A program made the translations under genes and the position numbers. Under the pieces are notes generated by a model. The model saw nothing but the letters and a program-made list of their open reading frames with translations, was not told the origin of the DNA and searched no databases. Shown here in pieces: positions 33,194-42,641 of a stretch of DNA of 64,000 nt. Source of the stretch: Pseudoduganella violaceinigra DSM 15887. Its GTDB lineage: Bacteria > Pseudomonadota > Gammaproteobacteria > Burkholderiales > Burkholderiaceae_D. Where the stretch lies: positions 270,579 through 334,578 of the forward strand of contig NZ_KE384357.1 in the NCBI RefSeq assembly GCF_000425385.1, given 5' to 3'. Numbering within the stretch: the stretch's first letter is position 1; the number at the start of each line of letters is the position of its first letter.

Positions 33194-36064
33194 CTATATC
33201 CTACCCGATGGCGGAACAGCGTGCTCGGCGGAATCGATGCTGCAGCCAAACCATTTTTCCACATCGCCCACTGCGTCCCGCAGCGGCATGGCCAGCACGC
33301 TGGCCCGCGGCCAGGCGCCGCCGGGGCTATGCAGGCGCACTTCGGCGTCCAGCGCCGCGCCATGGCGCACCGCGTCGCGCCACAGATGGCGCAGGCCGGC
33401 GCGGTCGTCGGGATGGACGGCGTCGAGCCAGCCTTCGCCCAGCGACTCGCCCGGGGCCTGCCCGGTGCGGGCCTGCCAGCCGGCCGAACCGTCCACCACC
33501 TGCCCGGCGCCGTCGGTTTCCCAGCATGATTGCGCCAGGCCGTGCAGCAGCGCGCGCAGGCGCGTTTCGCTAGCCAGCAAGCCGGCCTGCGCGCGCGCCC
33601 GCTCGAACGCCGCGCCGATGCGCGCCGTCGATTCCGCGAACAGCGCCGCTTCGGCCGGCGTCCATTCGCGTGCCGACGGTTGGCAGGCAAGGAAGAAGCC
33701 GAGCCAGCGCTGGCCCTTGCGGCAGAGCGCGCCCAGCAGTGCGCCACTGCCGCCGGCCATGGCCGCCAAGCCTCCCCCGCGCGCCGCGCCGCACGCAAGG
33801 TCCGGCTCGGCCACCGCTTCGCCGGCACTCCAGCGCACCAGCACCGCCGCGCCGAGCGCGTCCACCGCGCCCTCGCCCTGCAGCGGCGCGGCGCCTGACG
33901 CATGGCCGGGCAGGGCGGCATAGCGGCCGGCGCGAATGTCCGCATAGGCCAGGCGCGGCACCGCAAGGCGCTCGCCCAGCAGGCGGCAACCCAAGGCCAG
34001 CAAGGCCATCGGGTCGGCCAGCGGGCGCAAGGCGTCCCCCAGGCTCAGCTGGAATTCCTGGTCGCTGGCGACGGCGCGCGCCGACTCGTCCTCCGCGCGG
34101 CGCTGGCTGATGTCGAAGAAGGTCAGCACGGCGCCGATGATGACGTCCTCGGCGGTGCGGTAAGGCCGCACGCGCACCATGAAATGGCGGCCGTCGGTGC
34201 CCGGCACTTCGCGCTCGAGCGGCTGCAAGTGGTCCAAGGCATGCGCCACGTCGCGCGCCAGCTCCGGATAGTGCAGGCGGTGCGTGATATCGAGCAGGCT
34301 GCGGCCCACATCGCGCGGGATCAGATTGAAGATGCCGGCGGCGCGCGGAGTAAAACGCCACACCACCAGGGCCGGATCCACAAACACGGTCGCCAGGTCC
34401 ACCGATGCGATCATGTTGTTCAAGTCATCGTTCGCCATGCTGGAATCGGCCAGCCGCGCCTTCAGTTCGGAATTGATGGTGGTCAGCTCCTCATTATTCG
34501 ACTGCATCTGCTCGCAACCGATCTCCGCCACCGCCAGGCGGTCGCGCATCTCGTCCATCGAGGCCGGCGGTGCCGCACGCTCAGGCGGCGCCGCGTAGCC
34601 GGGCGCAGACCCGGGCCAGCGGGACTGCACGCTGTGCGCCCGGTAGATGCGGTGGGTGCGGTCGACCGGCGCAAACAATTCGGGCATGGTGCCGGCCGTT
34701 TCGGCGTTGCCCAGGAACAGGTAGCCGGCGCCGCCCAGGCCGAAATGCAAGTGCTGCAGCAGTTCCTTTTGCTTCGAGCGGTCCAGGTAAATCATGAAAT
34801 TGCGGCAGCTGACCAGGTCCAGGCCGGCAAAGGGGGGATCGCGCAACAGGTTATGGCTGGCGAAGGTAATCATCTCGCGCAGCGGCTGCCGTACCCGGTA
34901 CTGCCCGCCGGCATGCTCGAAATAGCGTTCCAGGCTGGCCGCAGGGACTTCGTCCCGGATCGCCTCGGGATACAGCCCGGCGCGCGCCACCGCCAAGGCT
35001 TGCTCGTCGACATCGGAGGCGAAGATATGGATCCGCGGCGCGCGTGGCATGATACGCGCGATATCCGCCAGCATGATGGCCAGGGAATAGGCTTCCTGCC
35101 CGGTCGAGCAGGCCGCGACCCAGGCCCGCATCTCGCCCTTGGCACGCGCGTCCAGCATGGCGCGCAAGGCCACCTCGCGCAAACGCTCGAAGGCCTGGCG
35201 ATCGCGGAAAAATCCGGTCACCCCGATCAGCAGGTCGTGCATCAACTGGGCCGCCTCGGCGCCGTCGTGCACCAGCAGCGCACGGTATTCGGCCACGCTG
35301 TGCGCGCCGTACTGCAACAGGCGGTGCTCCAGCCGGCGCAAGATGGTGGGCCGCTTGTAGTTGCGGAAGTCATGGCCGGTACGCTCGTTGACAATGGTCA
35401 GCACATCCTGCACGGCCTGCGCCTCGCCCTCCTCCGGCGCCGCGCCGCGGCGCGCCGCGGCCAGCGCCAGCAGGCGCGGCGCGATCTCGCCCGCCGGCAG
35501 CACGGCGTCGGCCTGGCCGGCATCGACGGCGGCCTGCGGCAACGCGGGGTGCTGCGCATCCTGCGGCAACTGGACGACGGCGGCGCCGCCCTGTGCGCGC
35601 ACGGCCGCCAGGCCGGCGCAGCCATCCGAGCCCATGCCCGACAGCAGGACGCCCAGCGCCAGTTGCCGGTGCGACAGCGCCAGCGAATGCAGGAAATGGT
35701 CGATGGCGCGCGGCGCGGCGCCGCGGGCGCCCGCCTTGTCGATGATCAGGAAGCGTCCTTCCATCTTGAGCAGGGTACCGGGGGCGATCACGTACACGTG
35801 GTTGGGCCGTACTTCGGTCGGATGCTCGGTCACCTGCAGCACAGGCATCTTGCTGCAGCGCTGCAGCGCCTCGGCCAGGTGGCTGGGCAGGTCCGCCGGC
35901 AAGTGCATGATGACCACGATGGCCAGCCCGGGCTCGGACGGCAGTCCGGGCAGCAGGCGCTGCAGCGCCTGCAGGCCGCCGGCCGACGCACCGATGCCGA
36001 TCAGCGGAAACAGCGCGCTTGCCTTGTCCTGCTCAGCCTTTGCAGGCGCGTTCCGCGGGTTCAT
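33194..36064 (-). CDS. CheB-CheR fusion with PAS and GAF domains
   Basis: 956 residues. CheB-type methylesterase (about 15-205: GIGASAGGLQAL, MHLPADLPSHLAE, LSGMGSDG), then a CheR-type methyltransferase (about 225-480: FRNYKRPTILRRLEHRLL, ACSTGQEAYSLAIMLADIA, SCRNFMIYLD), a helical linker with QSNNEELTTINSELK, a PAS domain (about 545-665), a GAF-like region and a final PAS-like piece. Unlike many such fusions it has no kinase at the C-terminus. The N-terminal CheB receiver is also absent. Likely adjusts methylation in an alternative chemosensory circuit. Confidence 0.92.
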   Translation of the reverse strand: MNPRNAPAKAEQDKASALFPLIGIGASAGGLQALQRLLPGLPSEPGLAIVVIMHLPADLPSHLAEALQRCSKMPVLQVTEHPTEVRPNHVYVIAPGTLLKMEGRFLIIDKAGARGAAPRAIDHFLHSLALSHRQLALGVLLSGMGSDGCAGLAAVRAQGGAAVVQLPQDAQHPALPQAAVDAGQADAVLPAGEIAPRLLALAAARRGAAPEEGEAQAVQDVLTIVNERTGHDFRNYKRPTILRRLEHRLLQYGAHSVAEYRALLVHDGAEAAQLMHDLLIGVTGFFRDRQAFERLREVALRAMLDARAKGEMRAWVAACSTGQEAYSLAIMLADIARIMPRAPRIHIFASDVDEQALAVARAGLYPEAIRDEVPAASLERYFEHAGGQYRVRQPLREMITFASHNLLRDPPFAGLDLVSCRNFMIYLDRSKQKELLQHLHFGLGGAGYLFLGNAETAGTMPELFAPVDRTHRIYRAHSVQSRWPGSAPGYAAPPERAAPPASMDEMRDRLAVAEIGCEQMQSNNEELTTINSELKARLADSSMANDDLNNMIASVDLATVFVDPALVVWRFTPRAAGIFNLIPRDVGRSLLDITHRLHYPELARDVAHALDHLQPLEREVPGTDGRHFMVRVRPYRTAEDVIIGAVLTFFDISQRRAEDESARAVASDQEFQLSLGDALRPLADPMALLALGCRLLGERLAVPRLAYADIRAGRYAALPGHASGAAPLQGEGAVDALGAAVLVRWSAGEAVAEPDLACGAARGGGLAAMAGGSGALLGALCRKGQRWLGFFLACQPSAREWTPAEAALFAESTARIGAAFERARAQAGLLASETRLRALLHGLAQSCWETDGAGQVVDGSAGWQARTGQAPGESLGEGWLDAVHPDDRAGLRHLWRDAVRHGAALDAEVRLHSPGGAWPRASVLAMPLRDAVGDVEKWFGCSIDSAEHAVPPSGRI

Positions 36065-36168
36065 TAAATAGGGACTCCTTGCCCCATTCTACCCGCTCCT
36101 GAAAAATTAGCATTTTCGCCATGGATAAAGTATTCTTTCGCCAGCTTCTTTCAGGGAAAGGAATACCA

Positions 36169-37485
36169 ATGAAGTTGAAATTATTGGCGGCGCTGCTGGG
36201 CTATGCGGCCGCCTCGTACGCCCAGGCCGCGCTGACGGCCGAGCAGGTCAAGACCTTCACGCTCAACAACGGCATGAAGTTCATCGTGCTGGAGAGCTCC
36301 TCCATCCCGAACGCCAATATGTACACGTTCTGGAAGGTCGGCTCGCGCAATGAAGCGCCCGGCATCACCGGCCTGTCGCACTTCTTCGAACACATGATGT
36401 TCAACGGCTCGAAAAACTACGGTCCCAAAATGTTCGACCGTACGATGGAAGCCAGCGGCGGCGCCAATAACGCTTACACCAACAACGATGTGACCGTGTA
36501 CCAGGACTGGTTCCCGGCATCGTCGCTGGAAACGATTTTCAAACTCGAAGGCGACCGCATCGCCCACCTGTCGATCGATCCTAAAATGGTGGAGAGCGAA
36601 CGCGGCGTCGTGCTGTCCGAGCGCAGCACCGGCCTGGAAAACTCGAATATGCAGATGCTGATGCAGGACCTGGACAGCGTCGCTTTCGTGGCCCACCCCT
36701 ATGCGATTCCGACCATCGGCTGGGAATCGGATATCAAGGCATGGACCCAGCAGGACCTGCAGAACTATTTCCGCACCTACTACGCGCCGAACAACGCCGT
36801 GTCCGTCATCGTCGGCGACGTCAAGGCCGACGACGTGAAAAAGCTGGCCACCAAGTATTTCGGCGGCATCCCGAAACGCGCGGCGCCGCCGGCCGTGCGC
36901 ACCGTCGAACCGGAGCAGAAAGGCGAACGCCGCCTGTTCGTCGCCAAGCCATCCGCCACCTCGGCCAACCTGATCGTGGCCTACAAAGTGCCGGAAAGGG
37001 CCGCCCCCGAAGCCTACGCACTGGACGTGCTGCAGGCGGTGCTCACCGAAGGCAAGACTTCGCGCCTGTACAAAGCCCTGGTGGAAACCCAGCTGGCAAC
37101 CAGCGTCAACGCCGGCAGCAGCGAAGGCTTCGATCCCGGCCTGCTGTACTTGATGACCGTGGCCGCCGCCGGCGTGGAAACGGCCAAGGTCGAAAAAGCC
37201 ATGCTGGAAGCGATCGACCAGGTGGCCAAGGATGGCGTCAGCGACGAAGAGCTGCAGAAAGTCAAGAACGCCAAGCTGCTGGGCATCTACCGCATGCAGG
37301 AAACCATTAACGGCAAGGCGCAAATGCTGGGCAACTATGAAGTCTTCAACGGCGACTACCGGAAGGCCTTCGACGCCCCGGCCGCCTACGAAAAGCTGAC
37401 CGTGGCCGATATCCAGGCGGTCGCCGCCAAGTACCTGAAGAAATCGCAGCGCACCATCGGCGTGCTGGCTGCGAAGGAGGACTGA
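36169..37485 (+). CDS. M16 zinc peptidase, active subunit
   Basis: 438 residues from the ATG at 36169 (GGGAAAGGAATACCA upstream); an earlier in-frame ATG would spoil the signal peptide. Signal peptide about 1-20. Inverted zinc motif HFFEH (His71, Glu74, His75) with the distal glutamate in ESERGVVLSE (144-151). Forms a two-gene operon with the inactive partner 3 nt downstream; such pairs assemble a periplasmic clamshell heterodimer that degrades peptides. Confidence 0.92.
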   Translation: MKLKLLAALLGYAAASYAQAALTAEQVKTFTLNNGMKFIVLESSSIPNANMYTFWKVGSRNEAPGITGLSHFFEHMMFNGSKNYGPKMFDRTMEASGGANNAYTNNDVTVYQDWFPASSLETIFKLEGDRIAHLSIDPKMVESERGVVLSERSTGLENSNMQMLMQDLDSVAFVAHPYAIPTIGWESDIKAWTQQDLQNYFRTYYAPNNAVSVIVGDVKADDVKKLATKYFGGIPKRAAPPAVRTVEPEQKGERRLFVAKPSATSANLIVAYKVPERAAPEAYALDVLQAVLTEGKTSRLYKALVETQLATSVNAGSSEGFDPGLLYLMTVAAAGVETAKVEKAMLEAIDQVAKDGVSDEELQKVKNAKLLGIYRMQETINGKAQMLGNYEVFNGDYRKAFDAPAAYEKLTVADIQAVAAKYLKKSQRTIGVLAAKED

Positions 37486-37488
37486 TTG

Positions 37489-38871
37489 ATGAAGAAACTG
37501 TTTTCTATCGCCTTGACCGGCGCCGTCGCCGCCTCTGCGCACGCCGCCGAATTCAAGCTGCCCGCGTTCGAAACCGCCAAGCTGCCGAACGGCCTGACCG
37601 TCTACCTGATGGAGCGCCACGACGTGCCCCTAGTCGCCGTGCGCGCCGTCGTGAAAGCCGGCGCCGTCAACGATGGCGCGCAGGCCGGCCTGGCCAACCT
37701 GACCGGCGACGGCGTGCTGCTCGGCTCCGCCAAACATACCAAGGCCCAGATCGACCAGGCCTTCGACTTCCGCGGCGCGGCCCTGGCCGGCGGCGGCAGC
37801 GTCGAGCAATCGATGGTCGCCACCAACTTCGCCCGCAAGGACACCGACACCCTGCTGCCCCTGTTCGCGGAACTGGTGCAGGAGCCGAGCTTCGACGCGG
37901 CGGAACTGGACAAGCTGCGCGCGCGCAAAGTCAACGGCCTGAAACAGGCCAAGGAAAGCCCGCGCCAGGTGGTCGGCACCTACTACCGCTCGATGCTGTT
38001 CGGGAATGCCGCCTACGCCAACCCGCCATCGGGCACGGTCAACAGCCTGTCCGCCCTCAAGCAGGACGACGTGAAAACCTTCCACAAGCGCTACTTCCGC
38101 CCCGACAACGCCGCCCTGATCGTGGTCGGCGACTTCGACCCCGCCGAGATGCGCCGCAAAGTGGAAAGCCTGTTCGGCCAATGGCAGGCGGAAGGCCCGG
38201 CCCCGCAGCGCGCCGACTACGGCAAGGTGCATGCCGACAAGGCCCGCGTATGGCTGGTGAACAAATCCGACGCCATCGAGACCACCTTTGTGATCGGCGG
38301 CCCCGGCATCGCCCGCAACGATCCGGACTACGTGCCGCTGCAGGTGCTGAACACCGTGCTGGGCGGGCGCTTCACCTCCTGGCTGAACGACGAGCTGCGC
38401 GTGAACTCGGGCCTGACCTACGGCGCCAATTCGAGTTTCGGCACGCTGTCGCAGACCGGCACTTTCTCGATCTCCAGCTTCACCGCCCTGCCGAAAACGG
38501 AAGCGGCGCTGGACCTGGCCCTGAAGACCTACGACCGCCTATGGAGCAAGGGCATCGACCAAGCCACGCTGGACTCGGCCAAAGCCTACGTGAAAGGCCA
38601 GTTCCCGCCGCGCTATGAAACCAGCGAGCAGTTGGCATCCCTGCTGGGCGACATGTACGCGAATGATGTGAGCCGCAGCCAGATCGACAACTTCATGAAA
38701 GACGTCGACAGCCTGACGCCGGAACGCGCCAAGCAGCTGGTCGACAAGCACTTCCCGCGCAAGAACCTGCAGATGGTCCTGGTGGGCAAAGCCGCCGAGA
38801 TCGGCAAGATCGCCGCCAAATACGGCGAAGTAACGACGCTCGACATCACCGCCGACGGCTTCCAACCATAA
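37489..38871 (+). CDS. M16 family protein, non-catalytic subunit
   Basis: 460 residues with a signal peptide (about 1-20). Same fold as the preceding gene, but the HXXEH site is replaced by NLTGD (70-74): GLANLTGD stands where the partner has GLSHFFEH. All three residues are lost, so this is the substrate-binding, non-catalytic half. ATG at 37489 uses AAGGAGG inside the end of the upstream gene. Ends at the short hairpin at 38874. Confidence 0.9.
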   Translation: MKKLFSIALTGAVAASAHAAEFKLPAFETAKLPNGLTVYLMERHDVPLVAVRAVVKAGAVNDGAQAGLANLTGDGVLLGSAKHTKAQIDQAFDFRGAALAGGGSVEQSMVATNFARKDTDTLLPLFAELVQEPSFDAAELDKLRARKVNGLKQAKESPRQVVGTYYRSMLFGNAAYANPPSGTVNSLSALKQDDVKTFHKRYFRPDNAALIVVGDFDPAEMRRKVESLFGQWQAEGPAPQRADYGKVHADKARVWLVNKSDAIETTFVIGGPGIARNDPDYVPLQVLNTVLGGRFTSWLNDELRVNSGLTYGANSSFGTLSQTGTFSISSFTALPKTEAALDLALKTYDRLWSKGIDQATLDSAKAYVKGQFPPRYETSEQLASLLGDMYANDVSRSQIDNFMKDVDSLTPERAKQLVDKHFPRKNLQMVLVGKAAEIGKIAAKYGEVTTLDITADGFQP

Positions 38872-38873
38872 TA

Positions 38874-38897
38874 AAAGCCGGGGTCAGCTCCGGCTTT
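38874..38897. repeat. Convergent-end hairpin element, short derivative (copy 3)
   Basis: AAAGCCGG-GGTCAGCT-CCGGCTTT: 8-bp stem, 8-nt loop. It is the outer part of the 75-nt element at 6630 and 18215 with the middle missing, again placed exactly between convergent stop codons and overlapping the minus-strand stop at 38897-38899. It should terminate the RiPP operon. Confidence 0.8.
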
Positions 38898-40030
38898 CAA
38901 AATGCATGACGCAGGCGCAGGGCGAGGGTTTCTTTCACGGGGGAGAGGGCGCGCTCGCTGTCTGCTGCGCCTTGCTGCCGCATCATCGACAGCATCAGGT
39001 GTGTCCGGGCATTGATGGCGAAGTCGGCCTGGCCGTGCCATACCTTGCTCTTGTCTTCCAGGCCCATATAGGCGCCGCCGCTAATATCCCATGAACCAGC
39101 CGTTTGCGACAGCGTGACGCTGGCATAGTGCTGCCTGGCGCCCAGGCTTGGCAGGCGCGCCGCCAATTGCGCCAGTGCATAGGGCGGCAACATGGATTCG
39201 GCCTGCACGCGCAGCGCATCGTATTCCGCATCCGCCATGCCCTGGCCATTGTAGGAATATTCCAGCTGCAGTTTGGGCAGCAGACGCGGTGTCAGGATCA
39301 CTCCGGCGGTGGCGCGCGTGTAGGCGGCGTCGCCGCCATTGCGGTAGGCGGAAGCGTACCAGGACAGGGCATTGGCGGGGGCGGAGCTGACGGTGGCGCC
39401 GACGCCTGCGTGGGCGCCATGCGCCCGGCGTACCAGTACGCTGACGCTGGCGGCGTCGAATTCGTAGCCCAGCTTGAGGATCGATTGCACGCGTCCGCCC
39501 GCCTGGCGCGCATGCAGTGCCGCGGCGCTGGCGCGCGCGCCGCTCCACCCCAGCACCGCCATCGGGATGCCTTCGGCGTTGCCGAGGGTGTCGAGCGGGT
39601 CGCTCAGGTCCGTGCGTTTCTGCAGGAAGCCGAGCGGCTGGTTGATGTAGGAGGGATCGAGCGAGTAGAGGCGCTTGCCGAGCGATAGGGACAGTCCGTC
39701 CACCGCTTCGCTGAGGTCGAAGACGCGGTTAAGCTCCTGCAGCGTGACCTTGCCGTGCGTGTGCACATCACGCGCGTCCGTCTGCTGTGTTTCGGTGCGC
39801 AGGGCTTCGGTCCGCACCCGCCACGTGACATCCTGCAGGCGGCCTTCCAGCAAGCCGACGGCGCGCGTGCCGGTGCCGGGGATTGCCAGGAAGTTGTCGC
39901 GGTTAAGCGGTGAATCCCCTAGGATAGTGCGCTCCTGCGCGCCGAGCGCGAAGCCGCCGGTCCAGTCTTCGCTTGCCGCGCACGGCGCCGCAACGGCGAA
40001 TGCCAGCGGCAGGCATTGCAGCCCCTTCAT
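38897..40030 (-). CDS. Outer-membrane beta-barrel protein, last gene of the RiPP operon
   Basis: 377 residues with a signal peptide (about 1-19). Alternating hydrophobic/aromatic strands (WRVRTEALRTETQ, LQLEYSYNGQG, HYASVTLSQTAGSWDISGGAYMG) and a final Phe in LALRLRHAF are typical of a barrel inserted by BAM. Overlaps the LolA-like gene by 4 nt. In context, likely the outer-membrane exit or anchor for the exported product; I do not recognise a named family. Confidence 0.75.
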   Translation of the reverse strand: MKGLQCLPLAFAVAAPCAASEDWTGGFALGAQERTILGDSPLNRDNFLAIPGTGTRAVGLLEGRLQDVTWRVRTEALRTETQQTDARDVHTHGKVTLQELNRVFDLSEAVDGLSLSLGKRLYSLDPSYINQPLGFLQKRTDLSDPLDTLGNAEGIPMAVLGWSGARASAAALHARQAGGRVQSILKLGYEFDAASVSVLVRRAHGAHAGVGATVSSAPANALSWYASAYRNGGDAAYTRATAGVILTPRLLPKLQLEYSYNGQGMADAEYDALRVQAESMLPPYALAQLAARLPSLGARQHYASVTLSQTAGSWDISGGAYMGLEDKSKVWHGQADFAINARTHLMLSMMRQQGAADSERALSPVKETLALRLRHAF

Positions 40031-40737
40031 TGCTCGAGGGTGCGCGGATTGAACATATTGGCGGGGAATTCCGCCGCCTTGACCTTTTCGAATACCACGC
40101 GGGTTTCCTCGCCCGGTTGCTGCGGATCGGCATAGCGGGTGGTCGGCGGCAGGCCGCCTTTGGCGGCGTCGAAGGTGGCGATCTTCAGCAGTTTGCCGCT
40201 GGCCACGTACAGCATGGCCTTGAGCGGCACGTAGCGGCCGTCCTGGCGCGCGGCCAGCAGCGTGATCTTCGCATAGGTGGCGGCGTCATTGCGGCTGCGC
40301 AGTTCCAGCGCAACGCAGGACTTGGCGGGGCAGCCGTCGGTGTCGCCTTCAAGCACCGTGGCGTCGTAGTCGTGGCTGAAGCGGATGCGCGACAGGTCGC
40401 CGATATTCGCCTTGCCAAGCAAGGTTTGCAGCGGCGTCAGGCGGATCGCGCGGCGCGTGCGCGGCGCGTAGAAAAACAGGCCGCTGTCGGTGGTCAGGAA
40501 TTTCTGGCCGCGCTGGTCGACGCTGGTCGCCTCCACCAGCACCTGGTTGTAGTTGGCGCCGCGGATCACATAGGTTCCGGGCTCCTGCTCCTTGCCCGCT
40601 TCGATGCGGACGTTCGCTTCGAAGCTGTTGACCGGCATACGGTACTGGTCGACCTGCTGCAGGATTTCGGCGGCATTCGGAACGGACGCTTGCGCGGCGC
40701 CGGCAATCATCATCAGGATCAGGATTGGTTTCAGCAT
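40027..40737 (-). CDS. LolA-like outer membrane lipoprotein-sorting protein
   Basis: 236 residues with a signal peptide (about 1-17). The half-barrel LolA-like fold is suggested by NSFEANVRIEAG, DSGLFFYAPRTRRAIRLTPLQTLLG and the late MFNPRTLEQ. Such proteins carry lipophilic cargo from an inner-membrane LolCDE-type pump to the outer membrane. Sits between the FtsX-type permease (3-nt gap) and the barrel protein (4-nt overlap), so the three probably form one export path. Confidence 0.8.
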   Translation of the reverse strand: MLKPILILMMIAGAAQASVPNAAEILQQVDQYRMPVNSFEANVRIEAGKEQEPGTYVIRGANYNQVLVEATSVDQRGQKFLTTDSGLFFYAPRTRRAIRLTPLQTLLGKANIGDLSRIRFSHDYDATVLEGDTDGCPAKSCVALELRSRNDAATYAKITLLAARQDGRYVPLKAMLYVASGKLLKIATFDAAKGGLPPTTRYADPQQPGEETRVVFEKVKAAEFPANMFNPRTLEQ

Positions 40738-40740
40738 GGC

Positions 40741-41970
40741 TTAATTCGAGGTCAGTATGGCTTTTACAGGCATGCGGCCGATACGGCGGCTGGTCAGCCA
40801 GGCCGCCATCATGGCGACCAGCGGCAGCATGGCCATGATCACGATGCTTGGCTGGAATAGCCACAGCAGGTGCAGTGGGACGCCAACATTGCGGCCCGGC
40901 GGCGGCGCCAGTTCGATGCCGGCGGCGTTGATGGCAACGGTCGCCAGCCATGCCGCGACACCGCCAGCGAGCGCGCCGAAAGCGCCCTGCAGCAGCCCTT
41001 CGAACATGAACAGGCGCCGCACCATGGCCTGCGGGATGCCCATCGCGCGCAGGGTGCCGATTTCCTTGCTGCGTTCATAGATGGTGGCCAGCGTCATCGC
41101 CGCCACGCCGAGGAACACGATCAGGCCGATGATGGCGCCGAATACGATGAACTGGTTGCGGAACAGCGCCATCACTTGCGGGTACAGGGGAGCCAGTTCC
41201 TGCCAGCGCGCCAGGCGCACCTTGGCGCCCAGCCTCTGCGCCAGGCTGGCGGACAGCGCGTCGGCGCCCGCCGTGTCCTGGTACAGCACGGACAGGCTGG
41301 AGATTTTTTTCGTGCGCAGCAGCTCCTGCGCCGTTTCGATCGGCAGCTGCAGGGTGTACAGGTCGCGTTCCGGCACGCCGGTGGCGATGATGCCCGCCAC
41401 GTCGACGTCCATGGCGTTCACGCTGCCCTGCACGGTGGTGGTCATCAGGGTCAGCGACTGGCCAGGTTTCACGCCCAGGCGGCGCGCCATTTCCTTGCCG
41501 ATCAGGGCCTGGTAGCGGCCCTCCCCGCCCGCGCGCAGCGGTTCGCCTTCCGCCAGCAACTGGAAGGCGCCGTAGGCCTGCCGCTCGCGCAAGGGATCGA
41601 CCCCTTGCGCCTCAAAATTGAGGGTGCGCGGCCCGTTGGACACCAGGCCGCTGAACTGCAGGCGCGGCGCGATGCGGCGCACGCCGTCGTTCCGCGCCAG
41701 CACGGCTTCGACGCGGGCGCGTTCGTCGGCATCCAGGCCGTATTGCAGCTGCTGCTCCGTGTAGCCGTCCGCCGGCGGCACGGCAGTGACCTGCGCGTGC
41801 CCCAGGCCGCCGCGGATCGTGCTTTCGCGCAGTCCTTCCAAGGAGGCGGCGATATAGGCGGCGAACAGCAGCAAGGCCAGCGCGCCGACGGCGATTGTTC
41901 CGCCCAACAGCAGCGAACGGCGGCCGTTGCGCAGTACGTTGCGATGCGCCAGCACCAGCCATTGCGTCAT
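40741..41970 (-). CDS. ABC permease, FtsX/LolCE/MacB type
   Basis: 409 residues: TM1 about 22-43, a large periplasmic domain (about 45-280), then three membrane segments with the FtsX signature IYERSKEIGTLRAMGIPQAMVRRLF. Mechanotransmission-type permease moving substrates within the periplasm rather than across the inner membrane. Overlaps its ATPase gene by 4 nt. Confidence 0.9.
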   Translation of the reverse strand: MTQWLVLAHRNVLRNGRRSLLLGGTIAVGALALLLFAAYIAASLEGLRESTIRGGLGHAQVTAVPPADGYTEQQLQYGLDADERARVEAVLARNDGVRRIAPRLQFSGLVSNGPRTLNFEAQGVDPLRERQAYGAFQLLAEGEPLRAGGEGRYQALIGKEMARRLGVKPGQSLTLMTTTVQGSVNAMDVDVAGIIATGVPERDLYTLQLPIETAQELLRTKKISSLSVLYQDTAGADALSASLAQRLGAKVRLARWQELAPLYPQVMALFRNQFIVFGAIIGLIVFLGVAAMTLATIYERSKEIGTLRAMGIPQAMVRRLFMFEGLLQGAFGALAGGVAAWLATVAINAAGIELAPPPGRNVGVPLHLLWLFQPSIVIMAMLPLVAMMAAWLTSRRIGRMPVKAILTSN

Positions 41971-42641
41971 GCCGCCACCTTGCCGTCTTCCAGGCGCAAC
42001 ACCTGGCCTGCCATGTCCATCACGCGCTGGTCGTGGGTGGCGATGATGAAGGTCGTGCCCAGGTCGCGGTGCAGCCGGTCGACCAGCTCCAGCATCTGCT
42101 GGGCCGTCTTGCTATCGAGGTTGCCGGTCGGTTCGTCGGCGATCACCAGTTTGGGCCGCCGGACCAGGGCGCGCGCGATCGCCACGCGCTGCTGCTGGCC
42201 GCCGGACAGTTGCGCCGGCGTGTGCCCGAGGCGCTGCGCCATGCCCACCAGCGCCAGCATGTCGCCGGCCGCCTTGCGCCGTTCCTGCTTCGGCAATGCG
42301 CTGGTGGCCAGTGCCAGTTCCACGTTCTCCTGCGCCGTCAGCGTGCCGACCAGGTTGAAGTGCTGGAAGACAAAGCCAAGCTTGCTGCTGCGGAAGGCAT
42401 CCAGTTCGTGCTCCGCCAGGGAGTCCAGCGCCGCGCCGTCGAGGTGGATGCTGCCGCTGTCAGGCTGCTCGAAACGCGCCAGCATGCCGAGCAAGGTGCT
42501 TTTGCCGCTGCCGGAAGGGCCGGCAATCGCCACCACCGATGGCTGATCGACGCGGAAAGACACCGCGTCGAGCGCGGCGATCTGCTCTTCGCCGCGCCGG
42601 TAATGCTTGCTGACCTGCCGTACGTCGACCACTGGCGCCAT
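41967..42641 (-). CDS. ABC ATPase, LolD/MacB type
   Basis: 224 residues from the ATG at 42641-42639, which overlaps the DUF2141 stop by one base (TGATG). Walker A GPSGSGKST, LSGGQQQRVAIARAL, Walker B LVIADEPTGNLD. Drives the FtsX-type permease next to it. Confidence 0.92.
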   Translation of the reverse strand: MAPVVDVRQVSKHYRRGEEQIAALDAVSFRVDQPSVVAIAGPSGSGKSTLLGMLARFEQPDSGSIHLDGAALDSLAEHELDAFRSSKLGFVFQHFNLVGTLTAQENVELALATSALPKQERRKAAGDMLALVGMAQRLGHTPAQLSGGQQQRVAIARALVRRPKLVIADEPTGNLDSKTAQQMLELVDRLHRDLGTTFIIATHDQRVMDMAGQVLRLEDGKVAA

